From positions 4,163,057-4,227,056 of the forward strand of contig NC_092463.1 in assembly GCF_047495875.1 (NCBI RefSeq): 64,000 nucleotides of DNA. The letters run 5' to 3'. Both the position numbers and the translations under genes were made by a program. Below the pieces are notes generated by a model. That model was not told the origin of the DNA. It searched no databases and was given only the letters and a program-made list of their open reading frames with translations. Positions 1 to 11,128 of this stretch are shown piece by piece (within the stretch, counting starts at the first letter, position 1; every line of letters starts with the position of its first letter). The DNA comes from Pithys albifrons albifrons (taxonomy: Eukaryota > Chordata > Aves > Passeriformes > Thamnophilidae).

Positions 1-235
1 ACACAAAGTGCACATGTCTCCTGTTTGTCACTTTTATTTCTTTTATATTTTAGGACCACCTGAGACCTTCTCAGAGCTTGAGATCCTCTTGGTAGTTGTC
101 AAACATGCATAGAGGAAAAACTTTTCCTACACATTTCAGAGCTGCAGTTCAGTGTCCCAGCAGGTCACAGCCTTGGTGGCTTCATCCAAATTGCATCTTG
201 ATGCTGTTTGTTCTTGTAACATGGTGTGTGCCAGA
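1..235. other. PELI2 intron, left edge of window
   Basis: Unique-looking AT-rich sequence upstream of the first CR1. A TTTTAG near 46-52 resembles a splice acceptor, but what follows does not translate into Pellino sequence. Confidence 0.5.
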
Positions 236-755
236 CCTTGAGTGTTGTGTTCAGTTCTGGGCCCCTCAGTTCAGGAAAGATCTTCAGGGGCTGGAGTGGG
301 GCCAGAGAAGAGCAACGAGGCTGGAGAAGGGACTGGAGCACAAGTGCTGTGGGGAGAGGCTGAGGGAGCTGGGGGTGTTTAGCCTGGAGAAGAGGAGGCT
401 CAGAGGTGACCTCAGCACTGTCTAGAACTGCCTGAAGGGAAGTTCTGGCCAGGTGGAGGTTGGTCTCTTCTCCCAGGCACTCAGCAACAGGACAAGGGGG
501 CACGATGGGCTCAAGCTCTGCCAGGGGAGGTTTAGGCTGGATATCAGGAAGAAGTTCTTTGCAGAGAGAGTGCTCAGGCATTGGAATGGGCTGCCCAGAG
601 AGGGGGTGGATTCCCCATCCCTGGAGGTTTTTAAGGTGAGCTTGGCCGTGGCCCTGAGTGCCATGATCTGGTAAAGGGACTGGAGTTGGACCAAGGGTTG
701 GACTTGATGATCTCGGAGGTTTGTTCCAACCCAATCCATTCTATGATTCTGTGAT
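236..755 (+). mobile_element. CR1 LINE, 5'-truncated, sense on + strand
   Basis: The conceptual translation carries the C-terminal CR1 ORF2 block ([50 protein letters not shown]), and the 3' end runs into the CR1 tail CCATTCTATGATTCTGTGAT. It covers about the last 520 bp of the element. A stop codon interrupts the frame at 423-425, so it is a dead copy. It lies in the intron before the first visible PELI2 exon. Confidence 0.9.
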
Positions 756-2110
756 AATGGTCTTTACAGAATGCTATAAATAGACTGGGAAGTTTAGAAT
801 CTGCCTATCACTGATCACCAAATATTTTTGCATCACTTTTCAGCTGTTACAGCTCTTGGAACAAAATTAGGGAAATCCTGTCTTCAAGTTCTGTTAAGGG
901 ATTTATTGTTGCCACCTTCAGCAAGTGTTAGCTGAGAGCTTTCAGCAAGAGGGGTGTTGTAAAAGCAGGTTCTGGTGTTGTAAATGCAGGAGGTTTGCAA
1001 AAATCCCCAAATCTTCCATTATGTGTTTTCAATAATTCTGTCTCAAACTACCCTTGCTAACCCTTAGTAGGCTTTTAGTATGCACATAGGTGTTTTTAAT
1101 ACCTTCAGCATTCAGAGAGATTTTTAATGATTTGATCAATAATTGATGTAGCTTTGGCATAATTTAGGCTTTTGTGAGAGATGGCAGAGAGATGAGTTGA
1201 ATATATTTAGTTGTTTAGTTTAATCCTCCCTGTCTGTGAATTCTTTAGGTGCAAAGCAGTATGAAGGAATGGAGCAAGTGAGAACCTCTAGGAGAAAATT
1301 ACCCCCTTAGCTGAAAACTGGAGAAAGCCTTAATTAACCTATTAATTCAGTGCTTAAGTGTCTGCAAAGTGTTTCCTGAGCAGTAACACTCATTACCTTT
1401 CAGAATTGTGTGCCATTATATGGACCTTATATACACATCTATTTCCTATTAACCAAAAGATTTAGTTTCCCAACTCTTTTCCCTCAGTCTTAGTAAGATA
1501 CAGCAAAAAACAAGAGTTATCCTGTCTTGTTTTAAATACTGAAATACTGTGTAGTCTTTGCTAAATTATAGAGACCAGTTTACTCTGACAGGTAGGAAGA
1601 TGTAAAGTTCCTTTAATGAGGAAAAAGCACATTGGAAGTGCTTGAGTTTTGTCACCATTTATATAAAATTGCCAGGCTCTTTCTGATATAATTAGAAATT
1701 AATGGTAATAATATCCCTGAAATCCTGGCACTTTTAACTGGAAATCAGTTGTGTTGCTCACTTGCTTTAAAAACAAACCAACCAAAACTCCCTAAACCCC
1801 AAGTCTTTGCTAGGCTACAAATTGCTACAAGGATTAGGAACTGAATATAATTCCAGAGAGGAAAAGTCTTTGAAGTCTAACCTATAAAAATGGTAAGTAT
1901 TGGATACTTCTGAACTAGAAAAAAACAAGTGCAGCTTGGGGTTTGCCATCAAAAATGAACCAAAAAATCCCCTTGTGTGTTCACCCAGCCTTGTAATAAC
2001 ATGTTACGATACACTGCTCTTCCTGAGCACATAAAGGTGTTTATGTGGCAAAGTGAATTTGATTACAATATTTTTGTGTATAACAGACATCTTTTATTTT
2101 CCTTCCCCAG
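756..2110. other. PELI2 intron, repeat-poor
   Basis: AT-rich, apparently unique intronic sequence leading to the acceptor at 2109-2110. I see no repeat, RNA gene or conserved motif that I can name. Confidence 0.5.
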
Positions 2111-2212
2111 GCAATCAGCTCCAAAGGTCATCACAGTATCTCGTACACCTTATCCAGGACTCAGTCGATTGTAGTGGAATATACTCATGACAAAGACACA
2201 GACATGTTCCAG
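2111..2212 (+). CDS. PELI2: PELI2 internal exon: start of the FHA-domain segment in this window
   Basis: This 102-nt exon encodes 34 residues, beginning AISSKGHHSIS and ending HDKDTDMFQ, a block diagnostic of Pellino E3 ubiquitin ligases. It is preceded by a pyrimidine tract ending in AG (2109-2110) and followed by a GTAAAG donor (2213). Both ends are phase 0. By comparison with the 420-residue family length it covers about residues 70-103, so the exons for about the first 69 residues, including the start codon, lie upstream of the window. Pellinos use this FHA region to bind phosphorylated IRAK kinases in Toll/IL-1 receptor signalling in the cytoplasm (family knowledge). Third-position GC is about 56% (19 of 34 codons), close to its surroundings. 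The paralogue choice rests mainly on the last exon. Confidence 0.95.
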
Positions 2213-3943
2213 GTAAAGACTCTGCAATACCTGTGCTGGCTTTTTAAAAGCACCACAGCCCTGCATTATATTCTGGATATTCTCTGTGATCTGTGGGGTT
2301 TCCATGGTCTATCCCTTTGCCTGCATTAATATGGGAGCACTTCGAAATTTTGCTTTATTCTGCTTTTCTCAAACCCACCCCAGCACGTGTTAATACTTTT
2401 ACTGACTTAACTGCTTTCACTGTACTCCAGAGACAAATGGTACTAGATAGAAATGTGTGCTCTGTTTGGATTCAGGAATAAGCACAAAATGACACCAACC
2501 ACCCTGCAGTTAATCCAGGAGCTGGAGCAAAAAGGAGGTGGGGTAGGAGTAGGACAGGATGGGAAGGAGGAAGGTAAAAGAATGTGGGAGCTGTGCATAA
2601 AGGAGACAAATGAGTGATAGAATGACTGTTCCTGAGGGTGTGCAGATGCATCAGGTGGTGCAGGGGGCTGTACTGGGCTTTTCTAAACTACCATCTATTA
2701 TCCAACATGTGTTCACTCTCCCCTGTTGGCATTTGTGGTTTTCTGCATCATTTAACATTCTGGTATCCTGAGTTATTTTCTCATGTGATGGTTATTTTAT
2801 GGATAATAAGAGAGTAGAAATCCTGTGCAAACTTAGACTTCAAACTTGGGGAAACCCAAACATGCACAACCTTTTCCATTTGAGATTGATCAGGTCTGTC
2901 CTGTCTGTGACCTCTAATTAGAGCAACTTACCATGAATGATTATCCCTCCTCCTTCAGCCTTCCATATTTAGGAGGGTCAGCAGTTGAGTGCTGTTGACA
3001 GAAGAGGAAATAACTGTTGAGATGACTTTGCTTCTCATGGCTTCTGTGTTGGGCTCTGTATTGAATTTTCCCAGTGGAACTATTAGGTCCAAATAGGAAT
3101 TGATTACAACCCAGTCTTGTTCATTTGCTGCAGGATGAAGGATCACACAGTCAGGGTGAACTGCAATAGATTAGTAGTACAAGAAAACTAACCCATCCTT
3201 TTGGGTTACTGTGTGATACTGGTTTATTTCTTTGTTGCTCCAATGAAATCTTTTCCTATATGGAAATTTTAAGAAGACGTTTTTTAAAGCTGGAATTTTT
3301 ACACTAGAAAAATAAATAAAGAGTTGCAGAACAGCTGCTTTCCTGACTCTTTTTTTGGTTGCATAATGACCTAGTGGTGGTTACAGCTTTTACTGGGGGG
3401 TGAGCCACAGATTAAGGGTTAAGACTTCTGTATTGTTAAAATTCCTCTTTTCAGTGCAGTTTTTTTTCAGTCTTGATATGTGTAGATGGTCATGCTGTGA
3501 TTTATCTCACTGTGATTTCCAAGTGCTGTGTCTTGGTTCATATTTCCACTCCATGTGTCTGTTTTCTGAGGGTTGCGCTCTCTGCTTGGCCTGGAGGGGC
3601 TGGTGAGGATGGAAACAGGAATCCTCTGCTGGGCTGTGGCAATGATCTGCAGCTGAAGCCATGCCAGACAGCAGCTTGAAGGGGTTCCCATTATATAAAC
3701 AAGCCATTAGATTGTAATTATTTTCAGTAATCTGATTATGAGCAGTTGGAGAAAAGTTATGCTTTGTGCAGCCCTGTGGTGTGTGATGACAAGTGACATG
3801 TCTGTGGATCCACAGAGTAAAGTTTTATTGTTGATCAAGCATCACTTGGATGGGCAGTCCTTGGAATTCGTTTTCTTTTCACACGTGTGATTTCCTGGCT
3901 GTGGAGAACACTAAGGATAGGGAAGTTGAAAAGGCGAGGATAA
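2213..3943. other. PELI2 intron (first part of 2213-7708), nothing recognised
   Basis: Unique-looking intronic sequence from the GTAAAG donor up to the CR1 at 3944. Short open frames around 3400-3700 on both strands show no recognisable protein. Confidence 0.5.
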
Positions 3944-4515
3944 TCAAAATTCAAAAACAGCGTGGCCAGCAGGCCCAGGGCAGTGACCCTTCCCCTGGAC
4001 TCTGCCTGGGGGAGGCCACACCTTGAGTGTTGTGTTCAGTTCTGGGCCCCTCAGTTGAGGAAAGAGATTGAGGGGCTGGAGCGGAGCCAGAGAAGAGCAA
4101 GGAGGCTGGAGAAGGGACTGGAGCACAAGTGCTGTGGGGAGAGGCTGAGGGAGCTGGGGGTGTTCAGCCTGGAGAAGAGGAGGCTCAGAGGTGACCTCAG
4201 CACTGTCTGGAACTGCCTAAAGGGAAGTTCTGGCCAGGTGGGGGTTGGTCTCTTCTCCCAGGCACTCAGCAATAGGACAAGGGGGCACGATGGGCTCAAG
4301 CTCTGCCAGGGGAAATTGAAGTTGGAGAGCAGAAAAAAATTCTTTGCAGAGAGAGTGCTCAGGCATTGGAATGGGCTGCCCAGAGAGGGGGTGGATTCCC
4401 CATCCCTGGAGGTTTTTAAACTGAGATTGGCCGTGGCACTGAGTGCCATGATCTGGTAAAGGGATTGGAGTTGGACCAAGGGTTGGACTTGATGATCTTG
4501 GAGGTCTTTTCCAAC
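3944..4515 (+). mobile_element. CR1 LINE, 5'-truncated, interrupted near its 3' end
   Basis: The sequence matches the other + strand CR1 copies from a point further 5' than the 236-755 copy, then the C-terminal ORF2 block ([21 protein letters not shown] onward). Its last 25 bp are displaced to 5041-5063 (CCAACCCAATCCATTCTATG) by a 525-bp insertion. The broken edges share the 5-mer CCAAC. Confidence 0.9.
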
Positions 4516-5040
4516 TGTAATGGGTTTGGTCCATGGCTTCCTCAGTAACTAGGTGTAACTAAGGAAGTGGACATTACAAAGTATTCCACACGTGTTTTCC
4601 AGGTAAGGGTAGGAGGAGGGGAGATAGAAGGTGGTGGTTGTTTCCCTCCTTCCGGGAGCTGGGAGCAGGAGAAGCCTGGACGGTCTGTTCTGTTTCTGTT
4701 GGTTTTCCTATCCCGGGACGTGGTGAGATTATTTCATGCTTGTTCTCCTTTCCTGAGGTCTTTAACAGTATCTGTTTTATTTGTTTTGGTTTGGTTTTGG
4801 GTTTTTTTTCCCTTTTTCTGGTTGACCAGTCCTCTTTTTTCCCTTTTCCCCCTGGGGTGGGGATCCACATAGAGTGTACAAATTGCATATGTACTTGCAA
4901 ATGTTAGAAAATATAATTTCTTTTTAATTCAGTTCGGTTTCTTCTAAGTTCTTTTCTTTTTTTGTTGTTTTTTTTTCTCCTTGCCGGAAAGACTCTGGGA
5001 GGAGGGAGGAGACAGTCCAGGGTTGGTAAAAAAAAACAGG
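4516..5040 (+). mobile_element. Solo-LTR-like insertion inside a CR1
   Basis: The segment begins TGTAATGGGTTTGGTCCATG, ends in an A-run plus CAGG, and is flanked by CCAAC on both sides (4511-4515 and 5041-5045), consistent with a 5-bp target-site duplication. It contains no protein-coding remnant. The TG start, the length and the 5-bp duplication suggest an endogenous retrovirus solo LTR of the ERVL type. The 3' end is not a clean CA, so the exact last bases are uncertain. The first 60 bp resemble 10715-10780. Strand is assigned from the TG start. Confidence 0.65.
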
Positions 5041-5063
5041 CCAACCCAATCCATTCTATGATT
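5041..5063 (+). mobile_element. CR1 3' tail remnant, continuation of the 3944 copy
   Basis: CCAACCCAATCCATTCTATG followed by ATT is exactly the part of the CR1 3' end missing from 3944-4515. Confidence 0.85.
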
Positions 5064-7708
5064 TCTTTCTGAAGAACAGCCCCTCTAGAAGATTCATGGT
5101 CCAAATTCTCCCTCTCACCAGAGTAAAATTCTGTTGAAGCCCAAGAATGTGCAGCTGTTAAATGATGTGCTGGCAGGTTTTGTGGCTTTGCCTTGTCTCA
5201 GGAGGAAGGAGTGTTTTTAATAGAACTGCTGTGATTGACAAAAGGCACGAGCAAACTGATTGACTGCCTGGCTCCTACACAGCCTGGAACAATAACCCGC
5301 AGTGGAGACAACAGGCACTGTCTGAGGCATCACTGGGAAGATTTATGGGTTGTTATTGGAAGCAACTTAGTGAGAGATAATATGTAATATGACAGAGTTA
5401 ACAAGAAGAGTCCCAAAATACAGCCTGAAATTGCTCAAAAGAAGAAAGCCTTTTGTGCCACCGAGAAAAATGGAAGAAAAATGAGTATTGAAGTGTGCAA
5501 AGAGTAGCTGTGAATAATGGGACTGGTTGGGGGTGACTGTGTCTCACTGCAGCATCAGATGAGTTAGAGGTTTTGGTGGGTAGATGTTGATAGCATCAGG
5601 TTCTTCATTTATTCCCTCGGGAGTTTCTTTTCAGGTGATCTCAACCCCAAGTTCTTGATTTGATACAGAGCATGAAGAAACTGCCAGGTTTTGAAGGAGG
5701 CTTCTTAAAATAGATTCTGATGGTGAAAAGTAGCACAATACATGACTGATCCTCCAGAAGGCTTTCTCAACAGGAAAAAAAAGGGAAGAAAATCAAATAT
5801 TTAAAAATATTTAATGATGCATAGACATACTTGTGGCATGAGTGAGATAAGTACTTACTGTATTTATATAAAATATTACTTGTCATTTCAGAGATTCTCA
5901 AAACCACATAAAAGCTTTGTTTATAGATTTTAATGGTTACATCCAAACATATTTGTATTTCATGTTACCAATTAGTGTGATGTGAGAAAGACTGGGAGCA
6001 AGCAGTTGTATGATTTGTCATCCTTTAAGGAAAAATGAGGCAGGTTTTTCTCTAATTGCATCTAAAACCTTTGAGAGAATGATCTATTTCAGAGACTGCA
6101 AGAAGCATAAGCTTGTTATGAACAAATTAATTTTGTGTTTGTTATTGATTGTTCTGTGAGGAACTGATATAGAGAATAGTCCAAAGTTATTCATAAGGTT
6201 CCTGCAGCTGTTTGGTGCAGACTCTGAACAGGAATTGCTTTGGATGGGAAATAGAAGCCTGTTAAAAATAATACTGTAAAAGGAGGGAGAATATTGCTTT
6301 GTAAATTTTAGCTTCAAGTTGTCAAGTTATATAAATCAGAAATGCCCCATATTAAACAGTTTCCAAACTCTGTCTCTCGGGTATTCTGACAGTCACTTTC
6401 TGTGAAAAATTGAAATATACAGTTTTGATGAGGCCTTTCTGAGTGTTTCCTCTGCAGCAAGTTCATCACATTTTCTACTTGGGCTGGGACCTGGGAGATG
6501 GAGAAAGTAACTGGATGTGTCACTTCAGATGTGAATTTTGACATGTGTTGGAGTAGAACTTGAAGCAGAAGTACAGGAGAGATCCCTGTACTATTTCTAT
6601 CAGTTCAGCAGGGACAAGGGTTAGGTATTAATAAAATTACTTTCCTTGACTCCTGAATAATGTTTCTGTACAGCAGACTGAGGTTGCAGAGATGTTTGTT
6701 AATGATGGAACCACACATGTGGCTTTGAGGAGCAGGATAAGCAGAATGTAACTCCTTGGGGTCAGTGGGATCATGTATAGTAAGGAGGCTGTTTTACATA
6801 AATTTAGATGCCTCATACTGAAGGTAGTTTCATGTGTAGAATATTCTTAATTCTGTCTGATCACAAAGCGTCTGTAAAATTAATATTCTGTTCCACTCCT
6901 TGTTCTGAGCTCTCTTTTCTTTCCCAGTTATGCTCAAAGTTGGTGTAACACTAATTTGCCTGTAGAAATCTTGATAAAGCCTCACAGTATGTTTGGTCAG
7001 CAGTGAGATCCCTCTGTCCATGCAGCCATGTTTGTGTTCCAGATGTCTGGGTGGCCCCAGTTTTAGAATTAAAATGTATAGATGGCAAGACAGAAAAATA
7101 TTCTTGTCTACTGATCAAGTATGTTTCATTTCTGCTGAAGAAAAGTTTTTTAATTCTCTAAATCACATGGTGGGTTTTGCCTGAAAACTCTTCTTTCTGG
7201 GACTACAAATTCTGAAAACATGAAGGTGGGTAGTTTTTTGTTATGATGTATCAAAACAGTGGAGTTCTGGGTCTAAAAAAAAATCCTCTATTTTCATGGC
7301 AAACGAGTTCGGAACTGGAAATGTGAATAAAACTTGTCAATCCAAGCCAATGTTTCCTTAACTGACAGAATACAGTGGTAAGTACTTTGCTGTGGTTGGA
7401 TGAGGAAGGAGCAAGGTGATAATACGTTTTTGTTGACAATATTCTTATCAAACCAATCAGCTCTGTTGATTTGTTTCAAGCAAACATGAAGATCGATTGT
7501 GGTAAGTGAAGATTTATCATTCTATGCCAGTGATGAATTTCTACCCAGGACAGATACAGGTTGGTCTCTGATTGGATCTTGCCATCCAAAAATTCAATAA
7601 CCAGTAGTTTATTGATGCCATCAATATCTACTTGGCAAAACTATGTCCTCAATCCTTCATATTTCCAGGGGTATTTCTAATTATACCGTTACCTTAATTT
7701 TTTTGCAG
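5064..7708. other. PELI2 intron (last part of 2213-7708), nothing recognised
   Basis: About 2.6 kb of AT-rich unique-looking intronic sequence ending in a good acceptor tract at 7707-7708. I see no repeat family or RNA gene here. Confidence 0.5.
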
Positions 7709-7906
7709 GTTGGGAGGTCAACAGAAAGCCCCATAGACTTTGTAGTAACAGACACTATTTCTGGAAGTCCAAATAATGATGAAACCCAGATTACCCAGAG
7801 CACCATATCCCGGTTTGCCTGCAGGATTGTTTGTGACAGGAGCCCCCCCTACACAGCGAGGATCTTTGCAGCTGGCTTTGACTCGTCTAAAAATATATTT
7901 CTTGGT
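7709..7906 (+). CDS. PELI2: PELI2 internal exon: FHA-domain core
   Basis: This 198-nt exon encodes 66 residues, starting VGRSTESPIDFVV and ending GFDSSKNIFLG. A TTTTTTTGCAG acceptor ends at 7708 and a GTAAGT donor starts at 7907; both ends are phase 0. It follows the previous exon after a 5.5-kb intron (2213-7708). The segment corresponds to about residues 104-169 and carries part of the FHA fold that recognises phosphothreonine in IRAK1-type partners (family knowledge). The variable stretch near residues 18-30 of the exon (SGSPNNDETQITQ) resembles PELI2 more than PELI1. Third-position GC is about 44% (29 of 66), the lowest of the four exons. There is no frameshift or internal stop. Confidence 0.96.
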
Positions 7907-8203
7907 GTAAGTACTTCTAATAATTGTTACGAGCAAGCTCTGGGGTTTATTCTCTGTTATTTTCAAGCCCCCAAATCTCCTTGTGCTGGTTGATAACTTA
8001 TATTATCATTACACTTTTATTACCCTGATGCACCAGCTGCAGTGTTAAGTAGGAACTGCAGTTTTATGTGCCTGAGTTATTACCAGCAGAGACTTGTGGT
8101 CATAATTGTCTTTAACAGTGGAGCTCCACTTTAGTAACTGTTGGTGGGTTTTCCTCAGGTTGGTTTGATAATTTTTGATGGTGACTGTGACTGTCCCATG
8201 CAG

Positions 8204-8392
8204 GAAAAAGCGGCAAAGTGGAAAAATCCCGATGGCCACATGGATGGATTGACAACTAACGGGGTGCTGGTGATGCATCCCAAAGGAGGGTTCACGGAGG
8301 AGTCCAAGCCCGGGGTGTGGCGGGAGATCTCCGTCGGTGGGGATGTGTACACGCTCCGGGAAACCAGGTCTGCTCAGCAGAGGGGGAAGCTG
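8204..8392 (+). CDS. PELI2: PELI2 internal exon: distal FHA-domain segment
   Basis: This 189-nt exon encodes 63 residues, from EKAAKWKNPDGHMDGLTTNG to RETRSAQQRGKL. The acceptor CAG ends at 8203 and the donor GTAAGC starts at 8393; both ends are phase 0. The intron before it is only 297 bp (7907-8203). It corresponds to about residues 170-232 and completes most of the FHA region with its appended wing (family knowledge). One residue is notable: this exon reads SVGGDVYTL where the mammalian protein, as I recall it, has a cysteine in place of the first glycine. Third-position GC is about 71% (45 of 63). The reading frame is intact. Confidence 0.96.
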
Positions 8393-8788
8393 GTAAGCTG
8401 CAAGTGCCTGGGGAGTTAAACTAAACAAAAGATGCTTGTTTTCCGGGCATTGAATGGAGGCAGTTACAGGGTGGCTGCAGTGCAAGTGCTGTCCCTGGGT
8501 GGTGGGCACCGAAGGCATCTGAATATCTGTGTGTTGCAGTAGGTTCTGCTGTTCTCTTTCTGATTATACAAAACACTCTCAATTTTCTGCTAATGCCACT
8601 TTGCCAAGGGAAATAGCACAGAGTGTAAAAGCTAAATAAACTCTGCTCTTGAATCTCCATCTCTGAAATGTTCTCCTGGGACTTGGGGATGTCTGGAAGT
8701 TACTGCATGGGGAGCTGTCTCTTGCAGTGCTGTCTGAAGAGTCCACTTGGATGCAAAAGCAGTTTGGATAACAGCTTCTGTTTGATTC

Positions 8789-8825
8789 ACTTGCCATTAG
8801 AAAGAATAAGAGAAGGCCTGAAAGT
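8789..8825 (+). repeat. 37-bp direct repeat, left copy (flanks CR1)
   Basis: Starts ACTTGCCATTAG and ends GGCCTGAAAGT. It matches 9161-9197 at 35 of 37 positions and abuts the 5' end of the CR1 fragment, as a target-site duplication would. Confidence 0.85.
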
Positions 8826-9160
8826 CACTGTCTATAACTACCTGAAGGGAAGTTCTGGCCAGGTGGGGGTTGGTGTCTTCTCCCAGGCACTCAGCAATAG
8901 GACAAGGGGGCATGATGGGCTCAAGCTCTGCCAGGGGAAACTGAAGTTGGAGAGCAGAAAAAAAATCCTTTGCAGAGAGAGTGCTCAGGCATTGGAATGG
9001 GCTGCCCAGAGAGGGGGTGGATTCCCCATCCCTGGAGGTTTTTAAGGTGATCTTGGCCGTGGCACTGAGTGCCATGATCTGGTAAAGGGACTGGAGTTGG
9101 CCCAAGGGTTGGACTTGATGATCTCAGAGTTCTTTTCTATCCCAATCGATTCTATGATTT
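8826..9160 (+). mobile_element. CR1 LINE, 5'-truncated, in the last PELI2 intron
   Basis: It starts abruptly within the CR1 ORF2 3' part (CACTGTCTATAACTACCTGA), runs through GLFSQ-type and RVLRHW-type coding remnants with a frameshift near 8965, and ends CGATTCTATGATTT. It is about 335 bp and sits exactly between the two 37-bp direct repeats. It is sense to PELI2. Confidence 0.9.
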
Positions 9161-9197
9161 ACCTGCCACTAGAAAGAATAAGAGAAGGCCTGAAAGT
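9161..9197 (+). repeat. 37-bp direct repeat, right copy (flanks CR1)
   Basis: Starts ACCTGCCACTAG and ends GGCCTGAAAGT, immediately after the CR1 3' tail. It differs from the left copy at two positions only. Confidence 0.85.
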
Positions 9198-9429
9198 ATA
9201 TTCCTGGTTTATCCTGTGAAGCAGGAGGGGCTTTGCCTTTGCCAGCAGTGAGAGATTTCAGCTTCCAAAGACCTGTGACATACATATCCAGGAGAGAGGT
9301 TCTGGGAAGGCATGTGTACACTTTTCCATACAAGAAGGGAGGGAATTCCCACACCTCTTTTGTTCTTTCCACTTCCCAGGATCTGTAGAGCCTACAAAGG
9401 AGAATATTATCATTGCTTATCCCTTTTCA

Positions 9430-9573
9430 CAGAATCACAGACTGTTCTGAGTTGGAAGGGACCCACAAGGATCATCGAGTCCAGCTCTTAAGTCAATGGC
9501 CCACATAGGGGTTTGAACCTCTGACCTTGACATTATTACAACCAAGTTTTAACCAACTGAGCTGATCTCAGGG
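9430..9573 (-). mobile_element. tRNA-Ile-derived SINE with CR1-like tail (TguSINE1-type), copy a
   Basis: Read on the minus strand, it begins with a tRNA-like head (GCTCAGTTGGTTAAAACTTG), continues through an anticodon-arm-like and a T-arm-like segment (AGGTTCAAACCCC), and ends with the tail GTTGGAAGGGACCCACAAGG in reverse complement. About 144 bp. I match it to the passerine SINE family derived from tRNA-Ile. It has a more diverged B box than copy c. Confidence 0.85.
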
Positions 9574-10714
9574 TTTTCCTTTTGCCCTCCAAGGGAAAAA
9601 ATAAAATGCAATCAAACACCACCGTATAGACAGGGGAAATAATCCTTCTCCAGGCCAAAGTTACTTCTGTGTGACTGTCTTGAGTTCCCAGCAGTGTGGT
9701 GGTGTTAGAGGGATCCCACACACTCACTCTGAGCTGACTTTCCAACTCTGCCGTTGGCTTTGCAGAAAACTGGCTGCTCCAGGAGTTATGGAAATGGAGT
9801 TGGACTGCTCTGCTTTCAGCAGACACCCTGCAGGACATAAATTGCTTTGTCACTTTAACAGTGGCAGGCGAACGTCGCCTGGGGACTGGGACAGATGATG
9901 TGGCAATTGCACCCTTTGTACGTGGTTAGCAAAACACCTCTTTAGTGCTGCTGAAGAAAGGCACAGTAAAACAAATGAATTCCCTTCCCTGCATCCAAAA
10001 TGTCTCGAATTCTCATTTAAATAAAATTACATGGCACACTGGTATTGATGTGATCAGTGTTCGTTGATTGGGTTCATAAAACCAAATGCAGGCTGTATAA
10101 TGAATTGAACTCGTTGCATACGAGGGAGCTTTTTGCTTTGCTGTTTGTGAAGGAATTATCTGAAAAGAGCATCAAATCAAGGCTTCTCTCATCTCTATTG
10201 AACCACTGGATTTTTCTTCTGGAAGTATTTTTGCACTGTTGACCTTTTATCTGTGGTCTGTATTGTACCATCGAGGTGTTTTGTGCAAGGATGATCCACA
10301 GTTAATCTGTGAATTTAAACTGGATTAAAATGTAAATGCCAAATTGGTTGTCATTCATAGTATTCTTAGGCTGGCATGATGATTTCATGTGACCTACTTA
10401 ATGTATTTGTTTGTATTTGGGTGTTTGTTTTGCATTAGTGGCATTTGCTACATACTCTGTGTGTATGAAGCCAGACAGTAGGTCATAAAGAACATTTTTA
10501 ATATATATTCATAATTACTGAACTGATAGTAAAAAACCAAATTCCTTATATTTTTGTGACATTAAAATCAAGAATATTTCAGTGAAGTACAATGTGTGTT
10601 TGGCATAATCCCTTGCAAATGTTTGAAGTACCTGCTTTTAGTCAGACAAGAGAAGCTTTTGGACAGGGCACTCTGGGGCTGTATTTGCATGGAATACCTG
10701 GACAGTTTTTAGTC
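9574..10714. other. PELI2 last intron, unique-looking stretch
   Basis: AT-rich intronic sequence between the first SINE and the LTR-like fragment. I recognise no repeat or gene. Confidence 0.5.
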
Positions 10715-10985
10715 TGTAATGGCTTGACCCATGGCTTCCTCAGTAACCATTGTATCTAAGGAAGAGGATCTAAAGAGGATCTTCTGCTGAGTGAGCAGCC
10801 TCTGTCAGTCTCTGTGGGCAAAGAATTCCAGGAGAGAATCTGCTAATGCAGCCCTTAGGGAATGGCAAGTCTACTCTTCAGTCTGTCATGACTTGGTGAA
10901 CTATGACAAAGGCACGCAGAGAATCAATGTTAGAGAGGAGAAGTGCAGGCTCAGGGATGGGGGGTGTTTGGGAAGTTGTAATTAG
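10715..10985 (+). mobile_element. LTR-like fragment related to the 4516 insertion
   Basis: It starts TGTAATGGCTTGACCCATGG and continues CTTCCTCAGTAACC, then AAGGAAG, closely paralleling the first 60 bp of the 4516-5040 element. After about 10780 the two diverge. The right boundary is set only by the start of the next SINE, so the element may be shorter. The family is inferred to be an avian endogenous-retrovirus LTR or a related element. Confidence 0.5.
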
Positions 10986-10986
10986 T

Positions 10987-11128
10987 AATCACAGTCTATT
11001 CTCAGTTGGAAGGGACCCACAAGGATCATCGAGTCCAACTCTTAAGTCAATGGCCCACACAGGGGATTGAACCCATGACCTTGGCATTGTTACAACCAAG
11101 TTTTAACCAACTGAACTGATCTCGGGGT
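10987..11128 (-). mobile_element. tRNA-Ile-derived SINE with CR1-like tail, copy b
   Basis: Same family and orientation as copy a: the tail (CAGTTGGAAGGGACCCACAA) is on the left and the tRNA head (GCTCAGTT-type, here reading AACTGAACTGATCTC on the + strand) is on the right. It forms an inverted pair with copy c, 182 bp away. Confidence 0.87.

Noticed and set aside
46..118. Possible upstream PELI2 exon after a TTTTAG acceptor
   Set aside because: The sequence does not translate into the Pellino N-terminal region in any frame and lacks a donor in the right place.
236..734. Long open frames on both strands over this and the other recent CR1 copies (also 3962-4459, 28199-29035, 43505-44081)
   Set aside because: They recur with the same residues at every recent CR1 copy and are remnants of the CR1 ORF2 C-terminus or its antisense, with stops and truncations; they are not host genes.
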